Of a stretch of DNA of 64,000 bases, positions 44,881 through 55,484 are shown in pieces. This stretch comes from Ruminiclostridium papyrosolvens DSM 2782 (lineage in GTDB: Bacteria; Bacillota; Clostridia; Acetivibrionales; DSM-1351). The notes under the pieces are model-generated. The model worked only from the letters and a program-made list of their open reading frames with translations, was not told where the DNA came from and did no database searches. A program made the translations under genes and the position numbers. The stretch lies in contig NZ_CP119677.1 of assembly GCF_029318685.1 (NCBI RefSeq), positions 4,827,001 through 4,891,000 of the forward strand, written 5' to 3'. The number at the start of each line of letters is the position of its first letter. The first letter of the stretch is position 1.

Positions 44881-46704
44881 TTACACTTCACGCGGTAACT
44901 TAACTGTTACCTCCGTACCTTTACCTATTTCACTGGAAATATTGATAGTACCTCCGTGTGCCTGAACTATTTCCTTGGCAATAGAAAGACCTAACCCAGT
45001 ACCTCCCATATCTCTTGACCTTGCCTTGTCTACTCTGTAGAACCGCTCAAAGACTCTTGGTAAGGACTCACTGGGAATTCCTATACCCGTGTCCGTAACT
45101 TTTACATATATATCGTTGTAGATAATACCAACATACACCGTTATTTCACCATACTCAGAGGTATACTTAATTGAGTTGCTTATAAGGTTTACTATAACTT
45201 GTTCCATCCTGTCCTTATCAGCACTTATTGCAGGAATATCTCCTATTACATAGCTATCAAGCTTTTGATGCTTTCTTTGTGCTTCAATCTGCAATCTTTC
45301 TACAATTGTTTTTACAATTGTATCCAAAGATACACATTCCATTTTCCAGTTCATCTGCTGATTATCAAGTCTGGACAACTGAAGCAAATCCTTTACCAAT
45401 CTGGTCATTCTGTCCGCTTCGGAATCAATTACACAAAGAAAACGTTTTGATGTTTCCTGATCCTCCATGGCACCTTCCAAAAGTGTCTCGGTGTAGCTTT
45501 TTATTGAAGTAATAGGAGTACGAAGTTCATGTGAAACATTTGCCACAAATTCCCGCCTCATACTATCCAGTTTTTGCTGCTCAGTATCATCATGAAGTAC
45601 TACTATAATACCTTCCGGTTTTTTGTTGGTATCTGTAAATACAGCAAAATACACCTTTACATACATATCGTTTAAAATAGTATCTGATTCCCTCACAGGT
45701 GATTCTTCAAAATAAACGATATCTTCAATTCTTACATCCAGACCTACCTTAACGGCAAATTCTTTGAAAGGACTGTTTACCACATCACTGCCTAAAAGCT
45801 TGGTTGCTGCCGGGTTAGCATGAATAGCCATTCCTTTTAGATCAAAGGCTATTACGCCATCAGCCATGTAGTTAAGTATGGTCTCTACTTTGTTCTTCTC
45901 ACTTGATATCTCGGACAATGTCTTCTTAAGCTCAGAGGACATGTAGTTGAAGGTTCTTGTGAGATTTCCTATTTCATCTTCCGATTTAACTGCCAACTGC
46001 TCGCCAAAATCTCCTTCGGCCACTTTTTCAGCCTTATGCATTACACTTATTATAGGAGACGTAATAGTCTTTGAAAGCATGTACCCCAGAAGCAACGACA
46101 AAAACACTGCTATAAGCGCACTGGTAAGTATCAGATAGTTAAACTTCTCCAATATTGGCAGCCATGCTTCTTCCTGATACGTAAAGTAAAAAATCAAATT
46201 GTCTTTTGGTTTTTTTATATATTCAAAGTACTTACCATTAGGGCCTTTGATTAAACTCTCGTTTTTCTGGGGTTGATTTCCTGCCCAAATAGACATAAGA
46301 CTTTCACTGGTCTTAATATTATTTGCAAACGCCTCAGGATCGTCCGTATAACCCTTCTCAGATGAATAAAGGATTCCTCCGGTAGAAGTCTGTATCTTTG
46401 TTAAGTCAATAACTGTCATTCCCAAGAAGGAGGAATTTGCACCAAAGAACTGGGTATCCCCACCTTCGGTAAAATACTCCGTAAGCTTTTGATTGGCTTC
46501 TGGAACTCCGCCTCTTACATCTATCCAGTTTTTATATCCTGTTTCTATGCTGTTTGCAAAGCTGTCATAATATATATTCTGAAGCCCGGTATTAATAACC
46601 ACATATACTACGGAAACCAGAATAATACACATTGAAATGAAAATGTATACAAGCTTCCACTGCAGACTGCTGAGAAGCCTTAAAAACCCTTTCCAAAATT
46701 TCAT
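44881..46704 (-). CDS. walK: Sensor histidine kinase WalK (YycG)
   Basis: The 607-residue kinase has two membrane helices (about 12-35 and 185-207) around an extracellular sensor domain. HAMP (about 208-260), PAS (about 262-370), HisKA with FVANVSHELRTPITSIKSY and HATPase_c (NLISNSIKY, DTGIGIPSE, GTGLGLSIAKEIV) follow. It phosphorylates WalR and controls cell-wall hydrolase genes. The ATG at 46704 (MKFWKGF) has TAGGAGTT upstream. It is 34 nt after walR. Confidence 0.94.
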   Translation of the reverse strand: MKFWKGFLRLLSSLQWKLVYIFISMCIILVSVVYVVINTGLQNIYYDSFANSIETGYKNWIDVRGGVPEANQKLTEYFTEGGDTQFFGANSSFLGMTVIDLTKIQTSTGGILYSSEKGYTDDPEAFANNIKTSESLMSIWAGNQPQKNESLIKGPNGKYFEYIKKPKDNLIFYFTYQEEAWLPILEKFNYLILTSALIAVFLSLLLGYMLSKTITSPIISVMHKAEKVAEGDFGEQLAVKSEDEIGNLTRTFNYMSSELKKTLSEISSEKNKVETILNYMADGVIAFDLKGMAIHANPAATKLLGSDVVNSPFKEFAVKVGLDVRIEDIVYFEESPVRESDTILNDMYVKVYFAVFTDTNKKPEGIIVVLHDDTEQQKLDSMRREFVANVSHELRTPITSIKSYTETLLEGAMEDQETSKRFLCVIDSEADRMTRLVKDLLQLSRLDNQQMNWKMECVSLDTIVKTIVERLQIEAQRKHQKLDSYVIGDIPAISADKDRMEQVIVNLISNSIKYTSEYGEITVYVGIIYNDIYVKVTDTGIGIPSESLPRVFERFYRVDKARSRDMGGTGLGLSIAKEIVQAHGGTINISSEIGKGTEVTVKLPREV

Positions 46705-46738
46705 GTTAACTCCTACATATAACATTTAGCCAAATTAA

Positions 46739-47437
46739 CTAAATTTTATTGAAATAGTACCCGACTCCTCTTTTAGTAACAATGTACTGTGGATTTGCAG
46801 GGTCCAGCTCGAGTTTTTCCCTTACTCTTCTAACGGTAACATCAACAGTTCTTACATCTCCGTAGTATTCATAGCCCCAGACCTTTTCCAGAAGAGTTTC
46901 TCTTGAAAATATGGTTCCTTGCTGTGCTGCGAGGAATTTCACCAGTTCAAACTCACGCAGAGTAAGCTCTATGGTTTCTTCGCCCCTCTTAATTTCATAC
47001 CTGTCTATATCAATTGTTAAATCTCCATACTTGTTTATGTGAGAATTAGTATCCTCCCCCGGTTGCTCACCGGGTATCAACCTTCTAAGGTTTGCCTTGA
47101 CCCGTGCCATGAGTTCCCTTGGGCTAAACGGTTTTGTTATATAATCATCTGCTCCCAGCTCAAGTCCCAGAACTTTATCCACTTCCTCTTCCTTTGCAGT
47201 CAGCATAAGTATAGGTGTTGAAATGGATTGTCTTAATTTTCTGCATACAGTGAACCCATCCATTTTGGGAAGCATAATATCCAGTAAAATGAGATCCGGA
47301 TTTTGGGAAAGTGCCAAATTAACTGCTTCCTCCCCATCATAAGCCTCTATTGTATCATAACCTTCCTTCTTTAAATTGAACTTCAATATGTCCACAATAT
47401 TTTTCTCATCGTCTACAATTAAGATCTTTTTGCTCAA
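46739..47437 (-). CDS. walR: Response regulator WalR (YycF)
   Basis: The 232-residue OmpR/PhoB-type regulator has a receiver domain with acidic pocket VDDEKN, phospho-acceptor Asp in [13 protein letters not shown] and KPFSPREL. Its winged-helix DNA-binding domain includes [13 protein letters not shown] and [16 protein letters not shown]. The start is taken as the TTG at 47437 ([10 protein letters not shown]) with AGGGGTG 5 nt upstream; another TTG lies six codons earlier. It is first in the wal operon. Confidence 0.95.
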   Translation of the reverse strand: MSKKILIVDDEKNIVDILKFNLKKEGYDTIEAYDGEEAVNLALSQNPDLILLDIMLPKMDGFTVCRKLRQSISTPILMLTAKEEEVDKVLGLELGADDYITKPFSPRELMARVKANLRRLIPGEQPGEDTNSHINKYGDLTIDIDRYEIKRGEETIELTLREFELVKFLAAQQGTIFSRETLLEKVWGYEYYGDVRTVDVTVRRVREKLELDPANPQYIVTKRGVGYYFNKI

Positions 47438-47630
47438 AATGACACCCCTAATCAAATTTTTTATGTATTTCTACACTCAAACCTATCTTGAATTATATCA
47501 TTAATTATACGTAATTAAAAATTAATATTTTGGTAATAGTGCTTTTTATGTAAAATAGAAGGAGTATAAATATAATATACTCCTGTAACTTAGACGTAAT
47601 CTTTTTGAAAAAGTTCCGTTAATTAATAAG

Positions 47631-48725
47631 TTATTTATGGAATTTTTCTGATGCAAGATAATAATCAAGTTTAGCACGTTTATATGCTATAACTGAATCT
47701 TCATATTTTTGGATTGAATCATTATATGTAATAATATTTATATATCCATTATTATATTTAGCTTTTGTAATATCCATCTGCTTTTTATTAAAATTTGACT
47801 CCATCTCTTTAATGTCGATATCATCTCTTAAATTCAAAAGCTCATTATATTCTGTCATAACATTATTTTCTTCATCCAGTAAAAGCTTATTGTAATCATA
47901 CTCCGCAATTAGCAGCTTATCCTCAGCTTCTTCCAAACCATCCGGAATCATCTTTGTGGAGCTGAAATTTATAATTTTATATTCAATTTTTGCTTCGTTC
48001 CAATCATTAAGTGCTTTTAATATTGAAGAACTTTTAGACTCCCTGTCAGATAATATCTCTTTAGTATCAATATTATTAGCCTCATACATTGGGACATCCT
48101 GCTTTGCTAAATTTATGTTACTCAATAAAGGTCTGCCAAGCAATGAATTCAAATCTATAGCTAAACTACTTAAATCTCTTTCTATCAAATCCTTTTGCTG
48201 TTCTGCTGTTTTAATTGCTACTTCTGTTTCTTCAACTACAGACTTTAATTGACTGCCGGCTGCAACTTGATCTTTAAGAATTTTCAACTTGTTGTTAAGT
48301 CTGTTTATGGAATTTATCTGGCTACTCATCTTTTCCTCTGTAAATAAGTACTCAAAATATGCTTTTGTAGTATCTATCTTCAAAGATGATATTTTTTCAT
48401 TTTTCTGTAATAACAATATTGATAAAGCATCTTTTTTTTGAACTGGAATTAACTCCTTAACTTTTTTCACCTCTGCTCTTTCATCATCTGTGTTCCATGA
48501 ATCATCTGCTATTTCAGCTTTTCTTTTTGCGTAATCAAGCCTTTTTTGAGCATTCGCTATCTGGTTTTCAAAAAGCTGTATAGAATTATTCTTTGAAACA
48601 ACTTCCAGTGCCTGTCCCAAAGTTACCTTTTTATCTATGGGTGCCGCACTAACCGCACATGACGAGGCTATCAGTACTGATATAACTATGGTAATTGCAA
48701 TTACAGAATTCATAATTTTCTTCAT
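47631..48725 (-). CDS. TolC-like coiled-coil secreted protein
   Basis: The 364-residue protein has a signal peptide (about 1-28, ending CAVSAAP) and then long amphipathic helices with the TolC/outer-membrane-efflux repeat pattern: VTLGQALEVVSKNNSIQLFE, KTAEQQKDLIERDLSSLAIDLNSLLG and a C-terminal YNNGYINIITYNDSIQKYED. No beta-barrel strands are obvious. It follows a second TolC-like gene (29 nt) and a group of S-layer genes. In a bacterium with one membrane its role is unknown; an envelope-spanning or wall-associated coiled coil is possible. Confidence 0.75.
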   Translation of the reverse strand: MKKIMNSVIAITIVISVLIASSCAVSAAPIDKKVTLGQALEVVSKNNSIQLFENQIANAQKRLDYAKRKAEIADDSWNTDDERAEVKKVKELIPVQKKDALSILLLQKNEKISSLKIDTTKAYFEYLFTEEKMSSQINSINRLNNKLKILKDQVAAGSQLKSVVEETEVAIKTAEQQKDLIERDLSSLAIDLNSLLGRPLLSNINLAKQDVPMYEANNIDTKEILSDRESKSSSILKALNDWNEAKIEYKIINFSSTKMIPDGLEEAEDKLLIAEYDYNKLLLDEENNVMTEYNELLNLRDDIDIKEMESNFNKKQMDITKAKYNNGYINIITYNDSIQKYEDSVIAYKRAKLDYYLASEKFHK

Positions 48726-48754
48726 AACTACTCTCCTTTTTATTATTTAATCTT

Positions 48755-49990
48755 TTAAACTCCGCATGCGGCGGTTAAGACACTTATCTTATATGCCAGG
48801 TCACGAGTAGCCTTCTCATAATTGAGTCTGCTTGCATCACAGTTAAGTCTTGAATAATCCAATGCAGTACTGCTTATCAGGCCTGACTGATACTGAATTT
48901 TTGCTTTGTCATAGCTTTTTTTGCTTTCGTTATATTTTCTTGTTTCAATATCAACACTCTTTTTGTTGTAAGAAATTTTTGCATAGATATTGTCGATATC
49001 TTTTCTTACAAACTCCTCCTGAACCTTTATTTCATTATCAAACTCATCAATACTAAGCACCGTTTCCTTAAAAGTCAATTGTAGTTCTTCGTTTTCATGT
49101 ACATAAGTCAAATATTTATCAATTATCGGTAGCCGTGTCTGAGCAGCAAGTTTATTCATTTTGGGAATTGCTATTTCTTTCCTGTTAAGCAATGCATTTT
49201 TTAGGCTGATATCGTAAGATGGTATATACAATTCTCTTTGTGATATTTCATTAGGTTTAATTTCTAAAACAGTATTTAGCTTCAGTCCGAGATTTTTTTT
49301 CAAATTGAACTCAAGATTTTCTTTTGTTCTTTTCTGTTTATTTAATTCCAACTTTTTAATTTGAAAATCCATTCTAGATTTATTAAAATCTATTTCTGAA
49401 GCTGTTCCATTTTTGAATTTCTGTTCGATTCCATATAGTTCACGCTCCATAACTTTTAGATAATCTTCAGATAAAGCAATCGAATCATTAATTAAAATCA
49501 AATTGTCATATAGTTGCCTCACTCCATCGATTAACCCTTTTCTTAGGGTCTCTCCATTTATTTTTAGCTGCATCATTTGCAGCCAAACATCGCAGTTTGG
49601 AAATTCATCAGGGTATATCACAGGTTTTAAGGTCTTATTTTCAAATATTTTAGAGTCTTTAAATACTGCATAGTACATTACCAACTCCCCCTGTTCATAA
49701 GACTGAAGAAATTGGCCGCTTATCATTTTATCGTATAACCTATTAAACTCTGTCTTCATATCATACTTATGCATTTTGTGTGTCTCTTCTAATGCACCAT
49801 AAGGCTTTGTTAGTTTATATAAGCTTTTCTCAATCTTATCAAATTGGTTTGTGGCTAAAATAGCCTTGTCGTACGCGGTGTCCAAACTTATTGCCGTATT
49901 TTTATTCTGAGTAATAGCCGCACAAGGTACTATTGACTGCATTAAAATAAAGGTTAACAGTACAACCCCAAAAATCTTTTTTACTACCAT
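48755..49990 (-). CDS. TolC-like coiled-coil secreted protein
   Basis: The 411-residue protein has a signal peptide (about 1-25, MQSIVPCAAI) and helical hairpins of the TolC superfamily: ISLDTAYDKAILATNQFDKI, LELNKQKRTKENLEFNLKKN and YQSGLISSTALDYSRLN. The repeated xSxLDY/NI-Y motif before the last helix matches TolC-family proteins. It precedes the other TolC-like gene and follows an SLH-protein terminator. Function unknown; see the sister gene. Confidence 0.75.
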   Translation of the reverse strand: MVVKKIFGVVLLTFILMQSIVPCAAITQNKNTAISLDTAYDKAILATNQFDKIEKSLYKLTKPYGALEETHKMHKYDMKTEFNRLYDKMISGQFLQSYEQGELVMYYAVFKDSKIFENKTLKPVIYPDEFPNCDVWLQMMQLKINGETLRKGLIDGVRQLYDNLILINDSIALSEDYLKVMERELYGIEQKFKNGTASEIDFNKSRMDFQIKKLELNKQKRTKENLEFNLKKNLGLKLNTVLEIKPNEISQRELYIPSYDISLKNALLNRKEIAIPKMNKLAAQTRLPIIDKYLTYVHENEELQLTFKETVLSIDEFDNEIKVQEEFVRKDIDNIYAKISYNKKSVDIETRKYNESKKSYDKAKIQYQSGLISSTALDYSRLNCDASRLNYEKATRDLAYKISVLTAACGV

Positions 49991-50031
49991 GCTGTTCCTC
50001 CTCTTTAATAATTCCTATCAATTATAATTCT

Positions 50032-50060
50032 AAAAAAGACACTCAAAGAGTGTCCTTTTT
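50032..50060 (-). terminator. Terminator of the 756-aa SLH protein gene
   Basis: A stem AAAAAGGACACTC/GAGTGTCTTTTTT with a three-base loop, T-rich on both strands. Confidence 0.85.
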
Positions 50061-50076
50061 TACTACATGCAAAACT

Positions 50077-52347
50077 TTATTCTCCAATTACAATTGCTGT
50101 ATTAACTTGGTCACCTGAATACGTCTCTCCCGTGATGTCCTTTATTTCATTGTATTTCAAATAAAATTGCTTGGAAAAATCAATCTTATCAAATCGCAAT
50201 ACAATTGTATTAGTATCAATGTACGTTATTGCCAAAGGCATTTTATTTGCATTATCATCGCCTATCATCTGAATGTAATAATTACTGGTTAATATATTGG
50301 GTACATCCAGAGCAATGTCTTTGTTCAAAGTAATTTTAATTGTATCCTTTGCTATGAAGGCAGCTTTAATAATCTCGGGCTTTGTTTTTAATGCGTTGTT
50401 TGCGATATATGTATACTCCAATGGTGCAGTCAGAGCGGTTCCAGTATAGTCCTGCAATGTGTTCAGTATCCTTACTTTATACATATATCCTGCTGTCATA
50501 GGCTTATTATATGAAAAATACAGTTTAACAGTATTAGGAGACTCACTTGAGTATACCGCTTTCACCGGGCTGATATTGTATGAAGTATTATTAAGGCAAA
50601 GAACAGAGTAATTTGTTATATCCTCAGCTGTTTTAGGATTCAGCTTCCTGTCAAAGGATATTGAAACACTATTCAAGTCTATAGGTGCTATTGAAGCAAT
50701 CTTCATATCACTTATAGCTTTGTCAGTAGGATTGAAAGAGTATGACTGTTCTTCTATCTTATTTTGCTTGGTTGCATCACTTACACTATTTATCATCAGT
50801 CCATATGCTTTTTTTATGTCAAAATTACCTGCAATTGTTAAAACGACTGCGCAATCTGTACCATATGTATTACTGGTAGTAGTAGCCTTTATAATCTGTA
50901 CTGGTGTCCCTATAGTTAATTCTGTTATATAGTAGCTGAAAACCTGTTCCGCAGTCACCTTATTAATTGGTTTATTAAAATCCAACTGTATTGACTTGGT
51001 ATTTAAAGGAACCAGCCCAACCAACTTAAATGACTCACTGGCGATAGACTTTGCAATAAAATTCATCTGATCTCCGGATTCCTGACCAAGATAAGTTCCA
51101 TAGGAACTAATCAGAGAACCTTTTATTTTCACTGTGTATTCTACGTCCTGACTAAAAGTAAAATTCTTTACTCTTAGTATTACAGCATCAGACTTGCCAT
51201 CCATAACCTTAACAGATATATTATTTTTATTACCTTCAATTAACGTCTCATCGGATTTTAAAATTGAATAACAATCAGGTTGCTCTGCATTTATATTTAT
51301 AGGATGAGTAAAATATATAGCAATGTCACTTGCAGATACTTGCTCAATCTTACTAATCTTAAATAAATCTGACTTAACTGCCTTGTTTTCAAATCCAATA
51401 AATTTACTTTTTATTTCCTTTACGTAATTATTATCTTCATCTAATAAATTTGATATTTTTATTACATACTCAATTCCTGCTTTCTGAGCATCCGTTTTTA
51501 TCCTGATTTCCTTATCTGTCTGTGATATTATCTTTGCTGAAAGCGCTGTCCATTTCAAATTTTCATATACTGATATATCTGTATCCTTTAATTGCTTTAT
51601 GGGTTCATTCAACTCAATTTTAATCCACTGACTACTTTGTACGGAAACCTTTGATATTTCAACAGGCAACTTATCATCTGACAGTCCGGAATCAGCAACA
51701 ACCTTTGGTTCTAACTTCCCTTCATTTACAAGCTGTTTAAGCAATGTATTATCTGAGTCTTTTACTTTAAGTGTCAATGCAGTATACATAATATTTACAA
51801 CTTCTGCTCTTGTATAATTAACATTATCCTGTGTTTTTCCATTATAGTCATTACCGGTTACCAAGCCTATGTCATATGCCTTTTGATATACGCTGTTCCA
51901 GTTAAAATCATCGCTAGTATAACCAAGAGCTTTCATTGTCATAGTTAAGAAGGCCTTTTCAGTGACATTGGAATTGGGACCAAATTTATTATTACCTATT
52001 CCACTGATAACATCATTCTCTTTACAAAAACCAACATATGCTGAAAACCAGTCAGTAGTCTTTATGTCATCAAACCCTGTATTTATGTATTGACTACTTT
52101 TATCTGCTACCTCCTTGCTCTTGCCCATTAGCTTTACAATAAATGTAGCAGCCTCGCTTCTTTTTAAATTTGATTCCAGACTATAATTTCCTTTACCGTC
52201 ACCAGCCAGCATTCCAAGCTTGTTTAACGCCTGAGCTTTAGCAATAACATCGGTAACTGCACCGGTTTCAGCTGCAAAAGTCATTGATACGGATGCTGTA
52301 ATTATACATATTGTCAAAATCATCGCTAATATTCTTCTTTTGTTCAT
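50077..52347 (-). CDS. SLH-domain surface protein, 756 aa
   Basis: A signal peptide (about 1-26) is followed by three S-layer homology units (about 30-215), including AQALNKLGMLAGDGKGNYSL, AYVGFCKENDVISGIGNNKF and AYDIGLVTGNDYNGK. The rest is a string of Ig-like beta domains (about 225-755) with VSKVSVQSSQWIKIELNEPI-type starts, similar to SbsA/bacterial Ig-like repeats. SLH units anchor the protein to pyruvylated wall polymer. AGGAGG precedes the ATG. The gene sits between TolC-like genes and two larger S-layer genes. Confidence 0.9.
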   Translation of the reverse strand: MNKRRILAMILTICIITASVSMTFAAETGAVTDVIAKAQALNKLGMLAGDGKGNYSLESNLKRSEAATFIVKLMGKSKEVADKSSQYINTGFDDIKTTDWFSAYVGFCKENDVISGIGNNKFGPNSNVTEKAFLTMTMKALGYTSDDFNWNSVYQKAYDIGLVTGNDYNGKTQDNVNYTRAEVVNIMYTALTLKVKDSDNTLLKQLVNEGKLEPKVVADSGLSDDKLPVEISKVSVQSSQWIKIELNEPIKQLKDTDISVYENLKWTALSAKIISQTDKEIRIKTDAQKAGIEYVIKISNLLDEDNNYVKEIKSKFIGFENKAVKSDLFKISKIEQVSASDIAIYFTHPININAEQPDCYSILKSDETLIEGNKNNISVKVMDGKSDAVILRVKNFTFSQDVEYTVKIKGSLISSYGTYLGQESGDQMNFIAKSIASESFKLVGLVPLNTKSIQLDFNKPINKVTAEQVFSYYITELTIGTPVQIIKATTTSNTYGTDCAVVLTIAGNFDIKKAYGLMINSVSDATKQNKIEEQSYSFNPTDKAISDMKIASIAPIDLNSVSISFDRKLNPKTAEDITNYSVLCLNNTSYNISPVKAVYSSESPNTVKLYFSYNKPMTAGYMYKVRILNTLQDYTGTALTAPLEYTYIANNALKTKPEIIKAAFIAKDTIKITLNKDIALDVPNILTSNYYIQMIGDDNANKMPLAITYIDTNTIVLRFDKIDFSKQFYLKYNEIKDITGETYSGDQVNTAIVIGE

Positions 52348-52479
52348 TGTTTCCTCCTCATATGACTATACGCAAAAATTCCCTTAATGTCTAAATAATA
52401 TCATAGAAATGTCATATATTACATACAATTTTGTTACTTTTATCTTACAAATTCCTATCTTATTAACATAGTTGCTAAT

Positions 52480-52515
52480 AAAAAACCCCGTGGGATAAAT
52501 CCCACGGGGTTTTTT
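52480..52515 (-). terminator. Strong terminator of the 974-aa S-layer gene
   Basis: A perfect GC-rich stem (AACCCCGTGGGA with TCCCACGGGGTT) and TTTTTT on the minus strand, 17 nt after the stop codon. Confidence 0.95.
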
Positions 52516-52531
52516 CACTCTTTAAAGAGTA

Positions 52532-55456
52532 TTATTTGTTTGACCATTCATCTTGAGCGCCTAATGTGTTCTTAGCAAGATCCTGAATTTCTCCAACTTG
52601 CTTAACCTTAACAATATCAGTACCCAATGTGTATGAACCATAATCAAGAGTTTTAAGTGTTATAATTACCTGAGCTTTGTCTGCTGGGTTTACTTGAACA
52701 CTATCAATCTCGTAACCAGCAACTGTATAATCAGATTCTTGAACAGATGCTGCATATATGTCTTCATCGTAAGTTATAGTTACAGTCTTCAAAGCTTTCT
52801 TTGTTCCCTTATTGTCATCAATATCTGTAAATGCCATATCTGCAACTTTGGATGGAGCACGTTTGTCAACTATTGATATAAGTTTTTTACCATCGCCATC
52901 TTTTGTAGTAGTATTGAAATCTACAGTGCTACCATATTCATTTTGCGCTTTAGTAATACCATTTGTCTTAACATCAACATTTGCACCAACAGCAGATGTA
53001 ATGTCTTTTGTTACTAAAGTAATGTAGGTAACTCCATCAGCAATACTCACTGACAATGAATTTGGTTTATCAGTAAATGTAGTTCCACCGTCTGTTGAAT
53101 ATAAGAAATCATTTACTTCCATATTCTTCAGAACATCTTCAAACTTAAGCTTTATAGCATTCTTACCAGTAATCTGGTATTCAGCTAAAGCAACTGTAGT
53201 CTTTGTTCCAATAACTTTTTCAGCTGAGAAGAATTCTGACCAGTTACCTGCTGCGTCCTTGACTCTTGCAACATAGATATTGTCAGTAGCACTAGGAGCA
53301 GTTTTGAAAGTAATAACAACAGCTTTATTACCATCTACAGCGTCAATAGTGTAAGCATCAGTATTAAGAGTTGTTGAAGCAGCTGATGTAGCACCTATTC
53401 TGTAAACTGTCTTATCAGTTATTGAAGCTAAGTCCATTGCTTCAGTAAATGTTATCTTATACTTTAAGTCAGATACCAATTTAGCTGATTTTATTTCTGG
53501 AGGAACTTTGTCAGTACCTGTAAAGGACAATGTTACTTCATCAATCTGGTTTTTAGCTACAGATACATCTTTTACATTCTTAACAGTAAGAGTGTATGAT
53601 GTTCCGTTAAGTGCTTTTTCATCAGTAGTTGTCAACTTAATTACTTTTTTGCTGTCTACATCAAAAGCAGCAGTTGCAACTGAAACAACATCATTACCAT
53701 TCTTTAATACATAGTTTCCTACGTTATTAGCGGCATTTGCCAGTCCATCGCTTTGAACATCTTCTGAGAAAGTTACCTTAACTGTCTTTGCATCTACGAA
53801 TTCTGCAGTTGCAGTAGGCTTAGTTAAGTCAGCAGCAGTACTTACAGCAAATGATGTAGCTGCCAATTTGTTGCCATAATTATCTTCAATCTTTGTTCCT
53901 GAATCACTAACATAGTTAATGTATACAGTAGTTGCTCCCGGTGGGAATGGACGTGCATTAGTAAAGTCTATCTTAAATGTCTGGTCATCAGTAGTAGTTA
54001 CAGTTCCAGCAGTAGAAGCCAAAACTTTGTTTGTATCAGAATTGTATGTATGCGTAATTGCAACATTAGCGTTACCACTAAATGCACCAGTCTTTATAGC
54101 CTTGTTAAACTTTACTGTAACAGATGTTTCAGTTGATTCAACATAAGTAAGAGCCAGTGCTGAAGTATCTTTTACATAATCAAATGTAAGAGTAGCTCCC
54201 TGTATCTGATATCCTGCGTTATCAAATAACTTTGATCCTGAACCTATGAACTCAATCTTGTGTGAACCTTCACCCAAATCTGAGTATGTCTTGATATTTA
54301 ATTCAAGACCATTAGTTCCTGTAGCAGTTGAGTCTATAGCAATAAAAGCACCATCAATTTTAACTGAACTTGCTATGTCTGAACCAATAAGAGCTGTAAA
54401 ACCAGAACCAGCATGTGTTCTTAGCGGTTCTGATAATGTAACTTTTATGTTCTTAGGACCAGTTGTTGAAACTGATTTTGCATATGGTACTGTAGTATCT
54501 TTTACAGATATACCCTTTATAGTCTTGTCAGCAGCAAATCCAACTGCCTTCAATACAGTAAGTTCGATATCTGTTGCATAGTTACCCATAGCATTAGCGC
54601 TTGCTGTTCTCAAAGTAACAGTAGTCTTGTCATCTGACAATGTAACAGCTTCAGGTTCACTTGTTCCAATTTTGTAGTTTGCAGTCTTCTTAGCAGCATC
54701 TACATTTGTTACAGGGCCATTGAAAGTTACTACTAATTCTCTTAGGTTAAGAGCTTCTACTTTAGCAATATCCAAAGTAGTAGGAGCAGCTATCAAACCA
54801 GCCTTTACAGCAACTGCTTTCTTAGCAGCATCAGTTCCAACTAAAACATCAACAACTGTCTTAGTTGCATCTTTAGCCTTAACAGTTAAAGTATCAAATA
54901 CTACTGCAGAAGCAGCATCTCTTGTAAGATCTGCATCAGTAATATCATCTGCGATACCTGCAAGGATTTTACCAGCTGACTTAGCAGCTAACTTTTCAAC
55001 TGCTGTAGCATATTCGTTCTCAGCTGCAAATCCGAGAGCGTTCATGAACATTGATGCAAGGTCTTTTCCCTTTAATTCATCGCCAGCAGCTAACTTGTTG
55101 TTGCCACCCTTCATAACGCCTTCTTTAACAGCAAGAGCTACCCAACCTTCAGCCCATGCAGGAACTTCTGCAGCGTCATCAAATTTTGCAATAGCGGAAA
55201 CATCTGCTGCTTCCATATCTTTGTCTGTCTTTCCTAGTACTGTCTTTAATACTAATACAGCACCTTGTGCTCTAGTTAATTTTTCACCAAGCATCAAGTC
55301 ACCAGCAGTATTTCCCTGCCAAATGCCGAGATCCTTAAGTACTGTTGCCTGATCTTCAAATTCATATGAACCTGAAGCAGCAAATGCAGCAGTCATAGAT
55401 GTTAACACCAATGCTACGGCTATAACAACTGCAGTAAGCTTTCTGAGATTTCTCAT
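52532..55456 (-). CDS. S-layer protein with SLH and Ig-like domains, 974 aa
   Basis: A signal peptide (about 1-27, TAAFAAS) and SLH region (about 30-200: VLKDLGIWQGNTAGDLMLGE, GWVALAVKEGVMKGGNNKL) are followed by seven or so Ig-like repeats with the motif KVEALNLRELVVTFNGPV and KTVKVTFSEDV. It is closely related to the neighbouring 961-residue protein and is probably a tandem duplicate. It has a good promoter, a 156-nt structured leader, AGGAGG and a strong terminator, as expected for a very abundant S-layer protein. Codons are biased to A/T-ending forms such as GCA, ACA and GTA. Confidence 0.93.
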   Translation of the reverse strand: MRNLRKLTAVVIAVALVLTSMTAAFAASGSYEFEDQATVLKDLGIWQGNTAGDLMLGEKLTRAQGAVLVLKTVLGKTDKDMEAADVSAIAKFDDAAEVPAWAEGWVALAVKEGVMKGGNNKLAAGDELKGKDLASMFMNALGFAAENEYATAVEKLAAKSAGKILAGIADDITDADLTRDAASAVVFDTLTVKAKDATKTVVDVLVGTDAAKKAVAVKAGLIAAPTTLDIAKVEALNLRELVVTFNGPVTNVDAAKKTANYKIGTSEPEAVTLSDDKTTVTLRTASANAMGNYATDIELTVLKAVGFAADKTIKGISVKDTTVPYAKSVSTTGPKNIKVTLSEPLRTHAGSGFTALIGSDIASSVKIDGAFIAIDSTATGTNGLELNIKTYSDLGEGSHKIEFIGSGSKLFDNAGYQIQGATLTFDYVKDTSALALTYVESTETSVTVKFNKAIKTGAFSGNANVAITHTYNSDTNKVLASTAGTVTTTDDQTFKIDFTNARPFPPGATTVYINYVSDSGTKIEDNYGNKLAATSFAVSTAADLTKPTATAEFVDAKTVKVTFSEDVQSDGLANAANNVGNYVLKNGNDVVSVATAAFDVDSKKVIKLTTTDEKALNGTSYTLTVKNVKDVSVAKNQIDEVTLSFTGTDKVPPEIKSAKLVSDLKYKITFTEAMDLASITDKTVYRIGATSAASTTLNTDAYTIDAVDGNKAVVITFKTAPSATDNIYVARVKDAAGNWSEFFSAEKVIGTKTTVALAEYQITGKNAIKLKFEDVLKNMEVNDFLYSTDGGTTFTDKPNSLSVSIADGVTYITLVTKDITSAVGANVDVKTNGITKAQNEYGSTVDFNTTTKDGDGKKLISIVDKRAPSKVADMAFTDIDDNKGTKKALKTVTITYDEDIYAASVQESDYTVAGYEIDSVQVNPADKAQVIITLKTLDYGSYTLGTDIVKVKQVGEIQDLAKNTLGAQDEWSNK

Positions 55457-55484
55457 GTTCTCAAATCCTCCTTGTGTATTTTGT

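Noticed and set aside
54720-55352. Plus-strand open frame of 210 codons
   Set aside because: It is antisense to the S-layer gene, has no ribosome-binding site, and its Ala/Ser/Thr-rich product mirrors the codon pattern of the real gene.
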